From Actinomycetota bacterium (GTDB lineage Bacteria > Actinomycetota > Acidimicrobiia > Acidimicrobiales > Ilumatobacteraceae), in contig VERK01000038.1 in the NCBI GenBank assembly GCA_018882725.1, forward strand, positions 1 through 13,174: a stretch of DNA of 13,174 nucleotides, given 5' to 3'. A model generated the notes under the pieces. It had not been told where the DNA came from. It saw nothing but the letters and a program-made list of their open reading frames with translations, and did no database searches. The translations under genes and the position numbers were made by a program. Of the stretch, positions 8,240 to 13,174 are shown one piece after another (position 1 is the stretch's first letter; every line of letters begins with the position of its first letter).

Positions 8240-8948
8240 GGCGCCAGCGATCGCCGATCCCCCACCGGGTCACCAAGATCATCGACTCGGCGATGATCCG
8301 ACCCGACATCTTCGACGTTCCGTACTGACGGTCGACGAACAAGATCGGCACTTCGACGATTCGTGAACCGCGGCGCGACAGCCGAACCACCAGCTCGGTG
8401 AGAAAGGCGTAACCCTCGGCCCGGGTGGTGCGGGGATCGATCGCCGCCAGCGCCGAGCCACGGTAGGCCCGGAAACCCGACGTGCAGTCGCGAACCTTCA
8501 CCCCGAGCACGAAGCCGGTGTAGAGATTGCCCCACTTCGACAACAATCGCCGATGGAGCGGCCAGTCCTTCGTGCCTCCTCCGCGTACGTAACGCGAGCC
8601 GATCACGGCGTCAGCCCCGTCATCGAGCGATCGCAGCATGATCGGGATCACGTCGGGGTCGTGCGAGAAATCACAATCCATCGACACCACGGCGTCGAAC
8701 CCTTCGTCGATCGCCAATCCGAATCCGTGCCGATACGCGCTACCGAGACCGTTCTTTTCGGCCCGGTGCACCACGCGAACACCACCGACTTCGGCGGCCA
8801 CCGACTCGGCAATTCGGCCCGTTCCGTCGGGCGAGTTGTCGTCGATCACCATGACGACCGCATCGGGAACCACTCGGCGCAACGCCCGGAGCATCCGCTC
8901 GATGTTCTCGCTCTCGTTGTACGTGGGGAGCACCACGGCGGTCGGCAC
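8220..8948 (-). CDS. Polyprenol monophosphomannose synthase-like GT2 glycosyltransferase
   Basis: The 242-residue protein resembles the catalytic domain of Ppm1/DPM1, which transfers mannose from GDP-mannose to polyprenyl phosphate on the cytoplasmic face. Characteristic blocks appear in order: VVLPTYNESENI (5-16), IDDNSPDGTG (35-44), MDCDFSHDP (90-98) with the metal-binding pair D91/D93, GSRYVRGGG (117-125), DCTSGFRAYR (154-163), EGYAFLTEL (178-186) and FVDRQYGTSKMS (204-215). It lacks both the Lnt-like domain fused to Ppm1 in some mycobacteria and a C-terminal membrane part. I chose the GTG at 8948-8946, with GGGTGG six bases upstream. It is the last gene of the - strand operon, 11 bases after the GT4 gene, and its stop is one base from the stop of the convergent GT2 gene. 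It is the natural donor-maker for the PIG-V-like enzyme encoded nearby. Mannose specificity is inferred from the family. Confidence 0.92.
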   Translation of the reverse strand: MPTAVVLPTYNESENIERMLRALRRVVPDAVVMVIDDNSPDGTGRIAESVAAEVGGVRVVHRAEKNGLGSAYRHGFGLAIDEGFDAVVSMDCDFSHDPDVIPIMLRSLDDGADAVIGSRYVRGGGTKDWPLHRRLLSKWGNLYTGFVLGVKVRDCTSGFRAYRGSALAAIDPRTTRAEGYAFLTELVVRLSRRGSRIVEVPILFVDRQYGTSKMSGRIIAESMILVTRWGIGDRWRRLRGAA

Positions 8949-8959
8949 GATCGACCACC

Positions 8960-10105
8960 CTACCGAACGACTTGGGCGTGAAGAGGTGACAGCACTCCCT
9001 CGGCCAGGGCATCCCAGGTCAGTCGACGTGCTCGGCTCTCGGCGTCACGCGACAGTTGCTCACGTCGCTCGGAGTCAGTGAGCACCTGCACCAGTGAACG
9101 ATGCAATTCGTCGATCGGTGCGAGCACCCCGGTCACTCCGTCGATCACCGAACAGCGGTGACCGCTGATGTCAGTGGCCACCGCAGGTGTGCCGCAGCCG
9201 GCTGCTTCGGTGAGGGCCAGACCCCAGCCTTCGGCGAGGGACGCACTGGCCACGATCCATGACCGGCGATAGTGATCGCGCAAAGCGTCACGACTGATGC
9301 GTCCGGCGAAGTCGATCCACGAACGCGCGTCGTGGGCGTCGACCCAGCGCTCGAGTCGCGATCGCTCGGGGCCGTCACCGACGAGAGTCAATCGAAGGTC
9401 GGGCACGGTGTGGCGAGCGATCGCAACTTGATCGAAGAGGCGATCGAAACGTTTCACTGGTGCTTGACGTCCGACGGCGAGGATCGACGGAAAACTCGTC
9501 TTCCCGACCGTCGGGTCGGACGAGAAGAAGTCGTCCACGCCCACTGGTCCAGTGATCACCCGGTCGGGCTTCCACCCGAGCTCGATGAGTTCGTGTCGCG
9601 TGTCGTCCGACGTGGTGACAGTCGGCGTGCCCCGATAGGCCGGCGGCGCCCACTTGGTCTCGAGCGCGCGGCCGACGGCCGCGATCGGACCCGGGAACAC
9701 CTGATTCCACATCGGGCCGTGAATGTGATGGAGGATGAGAATACGCGGCTTGCGGCACCACACCGGCGAGAACCACGGCACGCCGTTCCAGATCTCGACC
9801 AACGCGTCGTACCGACCCATGCGCCCGATGATTTCGGAGGCGATGGTTCGCGGGAACACCGACATCCGTCCGCCGCGACGCACCACGTCGTAGCCATTGC
9901 GTCGCGCGACGGAAGGAAGTCCGTCGGCGTGCGATGTGCGGTGCAGTACCTCCAAGCCCGCGGCCGCCCATCGCTTCATGAATTCGTCGGCGTGCACCTC
10001 AGATCCGCCGGCTTCGCGATCGTCGAGATCACGCCAGGCGAGCACGTGCACTCGTCGCACTCCACGCGCGATCATGCCGTCGACCATCGACTGGAGATCG
10101 CTCAC
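8960..10105 (-). CDS. GT4 family glycosyltransferase
   Basis: The 381-residue protein has the two-Rossmann GT-B fold of family GT4 and probably transfers a sugar from a nucleotide donor in the cytoplasm. The N-terminal domain begins RVHVLAWRDLDDREAGGSEVH (about 18-38), with the glycine-rich acceptor loop EAGGSE. The C-terminal domain starts near SILAVGRQAPVKRFDRLF (207-224), carrying the conserved R213 and K218. The donor-site motif EGWGLALTEAAGCGTPAVA (292-310) has the paired glutamates E292 and E300. The frame is open 51 codons further upstream, but that part overlaps the preceding gene and looks non-coding. The GTG at 10105-10103 overlaps the preceding TGA (GTGA), which fixes the likely start; GGAG sits 13 bases upstream. 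It is third in the four-gene - strand operon. Donor and acceptor are unknown; a mannosyl- or other hexosyltransferase would fit the context. Confidence 0.91.
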   Translation of the reverse strand: MSDLQSMVDGMIARGVRRVHVLAWRDLDDREAGGSEVHADEFMKRWAAAGLEVLHRTSHADGLPSVARRNGYDVVRRGGRMSVFPRTIASEIIGRMGRYDALVEIWNGVPWFSPVWCRKPRILILHHIHGPMWNQVFPGPIAAVGRALETKWAPPAYRGTPTVTTSDDTRHELIELGWKPDRVITGPVGVDDFFSSDPTVGKTSFPSILAVGRQAPVKRFDRLFDQVAIARHTVPDLRLTLVGDGPERSRLERWVDAHDARSWIDFAGRISRDALRDHYRRSWIVASASLAEGWGLALTEAAGCGTPAVATDISGHRCSVIDGVTGVLAPIDELHRSLVQVLTDSERREQLSRDAESRARRLTWDALAEGVLSPLHAQVVR

Positions 10106-11889
10106 GGGTACAGCGGCGCTCCGACCGGAACCCGGAACACCGCTCCGGGCAGACGAATCTCGTTGTAACGGTTCACGAGTACGTCGAGATCGGCCGGTGA
10201 CTCGACGTTGTACACCACCTGCGTGTGCCCGTACTGTGAGTCGAGCAGGGTGACCCATTCCGGGTGACCCAACTCTCGGATTCGCTCTTCGATGCGGAGT
10301 CGCAACTCGTTCGATTCGGTGCGCTCGTCAGCCGAACGTGGGTCGTACTCGGCCAGCATCTCGGCATCGCCGCGTTGCGAAAAGCGCTCTATGTTCTCGG
10401 CACCGACCACGAACCAGAGCACGGCGTCGGCCTCACGCTCGTCGGTCATGGATCGATACGGTCGAACAGTGGCCTTCGCCCACGGGTCGACTTTCAAGGT
10501 GTCGCCGCGCTTCTCCATCTCGAGCACGAAACCGAAACCAGTACCACCCAGCGACGCCGGATCGTGCCAGCGCAGCAAGTACACCGCATCGCGATCGAGT
10601 GATGGTGCGAGTTGCGCGCCGAGATTCGCCACCAGTCGCGAGTCGCTTCGGTACGGCAGGTCGGCCCCGGCCGAGGCCACCGAGCCGGCAACGGCCACAC
10701 CGAGGACGGCCGCGCCAAGAGCAGCCACACCGACAGTCGTGAATCGACGACTTGCGGCGACGTCGATCGCGATCGACCACAGCGACGCGACCATCCAGAA
10801 CGCGGCCAGCACCCACGACCAGCGAATGACGTAGTCGTAGAAAGTTCCGAACACCCGCGACGTCGCGTAGAAGCCGATGAGCGTCGACCAACCGAGCACG
10901 ACGTACAGCCGACCCAGGTTGCGGTCGCGATGACGACGCCACGCAACCAGACCAACGAGCACCACCACGACGAACGCGATGAATCCCCACCACCGGGGGT
11001 CGTCGGTCGGATCGCGGCCCGGACCGGTCACGAACGGGCCAGCCAGGTTGAACTCGCCGGCCAGAGCGCGAAACGCGGCCCGAAGTCCAACGGTTTCGTC
11101 GGGCGGATTGGTGAAGTGCTCCCAGACTCGTCGCAAGTTTCCCGGACCTGGCTGTAGTTGTTCGATCACGGGCGGCAACCACATCACGAACGAGACCGCC
11201 GTCGACCACGCCACCGGACGACGCCACGCTCCCGAGCGGCGCGTCGTCCAGACGAGCCAGACCACCAGCGGCACGAGGGCACCGGCCACGAGCGGCACGT
11301 AGCTGATGTGCGTTTGTAGGCAGTGGTACCCGACGGCCACGGCCAGCGGAAGGGCCCGGTGGTGTCCGAGGAGAATGCCAGTGACGAGAACCAGAAAGAG
11401 CGTGTAGGCGAACACCGGAATCCATGTGTTCCATGGCTCGAGGAAGAATCCGGGTGCGAGTGAGCGCACCATCACGGCCAGAAGGAGCGCGGTGATCGCG
11501 GTGGCTCGCCATCCGAACCAACGACGTACGAAGAAGAGCGTGGCCAGCACACCGGCCATGTGCACGACGAGGGTCGACACGATCACGCTGACGCTCGAGC
11601 GAAACATCGCGAGGTACACCGGATACAGCGCGTAGGCCATGGACGGCCCCGGCTTGTAGCCCTGATCGTTGATGTCGCGACCGACGCGGGCCGCCACACC
11701 GACCAACGGTGGGTTCTCCGGAATGCCGCGCATCATGAGTTCGGCCAGCGACATGTCACCAGTGGGATGCCAATCGACGAAGAGATTGGACGCAACGGCC
11801 ACGATGGCCGGCAACATCACGACCACCGTCATCAGCACGAGCGTCACGAGCGGATGACCGAGCGCCCAGTTCCGTGCGCGCACGATCAT
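10102..11889 (-). CDS. Multispanning membrane protein, putative GT-C glycosyltransferase
   Basis: The 595-residue protein has about ten to twelve hydrophobic segments between residues 12 and 405, then a soluble C-terminal tail of about 190 residues. The first helix (12-34) is followed by an outer loop with an acidic pair of the GT-C type, GDMSLAELMMRG (44-55). Then come PPLVGVAARVG (60-70) and GPSMAYALYPVYLAMF (81-96), a layout like that of ArnT/PMT-type enzymes and related actinobacterial membrane proteins. The later EPWNTWIPVF (151-160) and QTHISYVPL (192-200) also fit. I therefore suggest a polyprenyl-phosphate-sugar-dependent transferase on the outer face, but no named family is certain. 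The tail is rich in charged residues and has no motif I recognise. The ATG at 11889 overlaps the preceding stop (ATGA), and the end overlaps the GT4 start. An in-frame extension upstream of 11889 reads over the previous gene and is rejected. Confidence 0.85.
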   Translation of the reverse strand: MIVRARNWALGHPLVTLVLMTVVVMLPAIVAVASNLFVDWHPTGDMSLAELMMRGIPENPPLVGVAARVGRDINDQGYKPGPSMAYALYPVYLAMFRSSVSVIVSTLVVHMAGVLATLFFVRRWFGWRATAITALLLAVMVRSLAPGFFLEPWNTWIPVFAYTLFLVLVTGILLGHHRALPLAVAVGYHCLQTHISYVPLVAGALVPLVVWLVWTTRRSGAWRRPVAWSTAVSFVMWLPPVIEQLQPGPGNLRRVWEHFTNPPDETVGLRAAFRALAGEFNLAGPFVTGPGRDPTDDPRWWGFIAFVVVVLVGLVAWRRHRDRNLGRLYVVLGWSTLIGFYATSRVFGTFYDYVIRWSWVLAAFWMVASLWSIAIDVAASRRFTTVGVAALGAAVLGVAVAGSVASAGADLPYRSDSRLVANLGAQLAPSLDRDAVYLLRWHDPASLGGTGFGFVLEMEKRGDTLKVDPWAKATVRPYRSMTDEREADAVLWFVVGAENIERFSQRGDAEMLAEYDPRSADERTESNELRLRIEERIRELGHPEWVTLLDSQYGHTQVVYNVESPADLDVLVNRYNEIRLPGAVFRVPVGAPLYP

Positions 11890-12476
11890 CGGACGGCCGC
11901 CACGGTCATCCGCGCCACGCGTTGGTTGCCCGACTCGGTGAGACCAGTCGCGTCCCACGCAACGATTCGACCGCTACTCGGACAGTCGTCCCACCACAGG
12001 CAATCGACCTCGGAACCGACGTCGCCGAGCAGACGCGCGGTGTCGATCACACGAACGTCGGATCGATCGCTCAGCTGTCGCACGAACTCGCTCTCGGCCG
12101 GCGTCGCATCGGGCCAGGCCACGACAGCCAAGCGAACGTCACCGGAAGCGCGAACCGAATCCACCAGATCCGTGTCGAGCGCGCACGAGGCGTCGCTCGC
12201 CGGCGCCACCACCACCGCCCGGTACGACCCGCCGGCGAGTTCGGTCCTCAGCCGATCGGACACGTCGCACCAGGAGTCGGCCATCGCTGACCACTCGGTG
12301 GTGAAGCCGTTCTCGCGCAACCGACGATCGAGAGGCTCTCGACCATCGGCGAGACGCTCCCCACCGACGATGAGCACGGTTGTCGAGCGATCACTCAGAC
12401 CCGGCCACCACCACCAGAGTGCGACCGCGAGGGCGAGGACGCCCACGATCGCGGGGCGGGCGAACCGGTTGCGCAT
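11886..12476 (-). CDS. Membrane-anchored SGNH-like protein lacking the expected catalytic Ser and His
   Basis: The 196-residue product has a basic N-terminus and one hydrophobic segment (9-23, ending in four tryptophans), then a domain of about 170 residues that should lie outside the membrane. The pattern resembles SGNH-hydrolase domains, especially those attached to O-acyltransferases. VLIVGGERLADG (34-45) stands where block I (G-D-S) would be. RAVVVAPASDASC (86-98) looks like a central strand. CLWWDDC (159-165) precedes AWDATGLTESGNQRVARM (173-190), equivalent to the D-x-x-H-L-T block. The serine is replaced (GGE, 38-40) and the histidine is glycine (G178), so hydrolysis is doubtful. Four cysteines (70, 98, 159, 165) could form disulphides. 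ATG at 12476 is preferred, with no visible ribosome site; GTG at 12500 and TTG at 12479 are alternatives. It is the first gene of the - strand operon and overlaps the next by ATGA. The SGNH assignment is by eye. Confidence 0.78.
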   Translation of the reverse strand: MRNRFARPAIVGVLALAVALWWWWPGLSDRSTTVLIVGGERLADGREPLDRRLRENGFTTEWSAMADSWCDVSDRLRTELAGGSYRAVVVAPASDASCALDTDLVDSVRASGDVRLAVVAWPDATPAESEFVRQLSDRSDVRVIDTARLLGDVGSEVDCLWWDDCPSSGRIVAWDATGLTESGNQRVARMTVAAVR

Positions 12477-12582
12477 CAACGGGCGACGGTACCACCGCAC
12501 CTTCTCGTCCGATGGCCAAGCAGGCTCTGCCACCAGGTGTTTGTCGTAGTATCGGTCAGTCCTTTCGGGACGTTGGACGACG
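12477..12582. promoter_or_regulatory. Divergent promoter region between the SGNH-like gene and the right-edge membrane protein gene
   Basis: About 106 bases separate the two starts. On the + strand TAGTAT (12547-12552) fits a -10 element and would give a leader of roughly 24 bases before the ATG at 12583. On the - strand TACCGT (12491 down to 12486) lies six bases before TTGATG. That would make the SGNH-like mRNA leaderless or almost so, in line with its missing ribosome site. A short inverted repeat, GTCC (12559-12562) with GGAC (12568-12571), sits near the predicted + strand start point. No clear -35 boxes are seen. Confidence 0.35.
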
Positions 12583-13174
12583 ATGCTGGGACCTCGACAG
12601 GACGATCCCGCCCTCCCCCGCGCGGGATGGCTGATCCTCGGGCTCGGCGTCGCCCATCTCCTCGAACGGTCACTGGCGGCGGGCGACGCCGTGTCGTGGT
12701 CGGGCTGGTTCCAACCCCTTCTTCTCGTGGCCGTGGTGGCGATGACGCCCATCGACGGCTGGACTCGCCGGCGCGTTCTGACCGGCCTCGCGTTGTGGTG
12801 GTCGGTCGTCGCCATCGCCGTCGTCACTCACGCCGCCACCACTCCGACGCCACGAGACCTGTTGGCCAGCCTCGTCATCTTCCGCACACCCGACGGTGCT
12901 CTGCCGGGACTGGAGATCGGTCCCCTCGTCCTCAGCGCGGTTCTCTCACTCGTCGCGTTGAGACGGTGGCGTCCCACCGCGCTCGTCGTGCCCATCGGGC
13001 TGATCGCGATCGGTCTGGTAGTCCAGTGGGTCGGCGGCGATTTGGCCACCTGGCCGCTCGGACATCTTCATCTGGTCGGCCTCGGATTGCTGGCTCGCCG
13101 CTGGACGACAGGTCTCGCCCGCACCAACGTTCGGCAACTGCGTCTCGCCCCGCTGCTCTGGATCACTCCGGGCC
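12583..13174 (+). CDS. Multispanning membrane protein of unknown function, N-terminal part
   Basis: The frame stays open from the ATG at 12583 to the right edge, giving 197 residues of an incomplete protein. It is strongly hydrophobic, with membrane segments at about 15-27, 43-57, 66-84, 110-127, 131-150 and 156-171, separated by short arginine-rich loops (TRRR at 61-64, RRWRP at 127-131). Third codon positions are mostly G or C as in neighbouring genes, which supports it over the antisense frame in the same stretch. TGGA a few bases before the ATG is a weak ribosome site. It diverges from the SGNH-like gene and may share its promoter region. I recognise no family: it lacks the R-x10-H motif region of acyltransferase-3 proteins in the visible part and shows no obvious GT-C first loop. 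A role in envelope synthesis is suggested only by its location. Confidence 0.72.
   Translation, partial: MLGPRQDDPALPRAGWLILGLGVAHLLERSLAAGDAVSWSGWFQPLLLVAVVAMTPIDGWTRRRVLTGLALWWSVVAIAVVTHAATTPTPRDLLASLVIFRTPDGALPGLEIGPLVLSAVLSLVALRRWRPTALVVPIGLIAIGLVVQWVGGDLATWPLGHLHLVGLGLLARRWTTGLARTNVRQLRLAPLLWITPG

Noticed and set aside
9272..10168. A 298-codon open frame on the + strand opposite the GT4 gene.
   Set aside because: The GT4 motifs are on the - strand and this frame is an arginine/histidine-rich shadow.
10106..10258. An N-terminal extension of the GT4 frame.
   Set aside because: It lies inside the end of the GT-C-like gene and is arginine-rich. The GTGA overlap start at 10105 gives the normal family N-terminus.
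11560..12549. A 329-codon open frame on the + strand opposite the GT-C-like and SGNH-like genes.
   Set aside because: It spans two overlapping - strand genes with coherent membrane and domain features. Its own product is rich in R, S, T and H without structure.
12477..12827. An upstream extension of the SGNH-like frame on the - strand (117 extra codons).
   Set aside because: It would put a long polar, arginine-rich stretch before the membrane anchor, and it overlaps the divergent membrane-protein frame, which has better coding character.
1..13174. Search for CRISPR arrays, tRNA/rRNA genes, insertion sequences, attachment sites, and retron- or defence-type genes.
   Set aside because: No spaced direct repeats, transposase or reverse-transcriptase motifs, or RNA-gene signatures were seen. 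Nearly all DNA is explained by dense coding genes.

Overview
This window looks like a chromosomal segment of a high-GC actinobacterium. The evidence is the strong G/C bias at third codon positions, GTG and TTG starts, start/stop overlaps of 4 bases, and an AftD-type arabinofuranosyltransferase, a family known mainly from Actinobacteria. I guess a lineage outside Mycobacteriales (possibly Acidimicrobiia), but nothing here proves a class. I see no mobile element, CRISPR array, tRNA or rRNA.

Layout. (1) Positions 2-1392, + strand: the end of one and all of a second ATPase of an oligopeptide/dipeptide ABC importer, joined by a stop/start overlap. (2) 1379-2185, - strand: an enoyl-CoA hydratase/isomerase-family gene whose end overlaps the end of the ABC gene by 14 bases. 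(3) 2263-8218, + strand: a tightly coupled three-gene glycosyltransferase operon of a PIG-V-like mannosyltransferase, a 1331-residue AftD-like arabinofuranosyltransferase and a cytoplasmic GT2 enzyme. (4) 8220-12476, - strand: a four-gene operon, read from the right, of a membrane-anchored SGNH-like protein lacking its expected catalytic residues, a GT-C-like multispanning membrane protein, a GT4 glycosyltransferase and a polyprenol-phosphate-mannose-synthase-like GT2 enzyme. The two operons converge with one base between their stop codons, where a hairpin is possible. (5) 12583-13174, + strand: the start of an unrecognised multispanning membrane protein, divergent from the SGNH-like gene.

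How the genes may work together. From about 2.2 to 12.5 kb the window is a cell-envelope glycan locus. The two GT2 enzymes probably charge a polyprenyl phosphate with a sugar on the cytoplasmic face. The multispanning GT-C proteins (PIG-V-like, AftD-like and the 595-residue protein) could use lipid-linked sugars on the outer face, and the GT4 enzyme could act on the inner face with a nucleotide sugar. A mannose/arabinose lipoglycan or arabinogalactan-like polymer is the obvious candidate product, but that is inference from family membership. The genes for making decaprenyl-phospho-arabinose are not in the window. The most unusual points are this AftD-PIG-V-Ppm linkage, the degenerate SGNH-like protein that heads one operon, and two similar carbohydrate-binding-like segments inside the AftD homologue. 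I found no convincing wholly new system.
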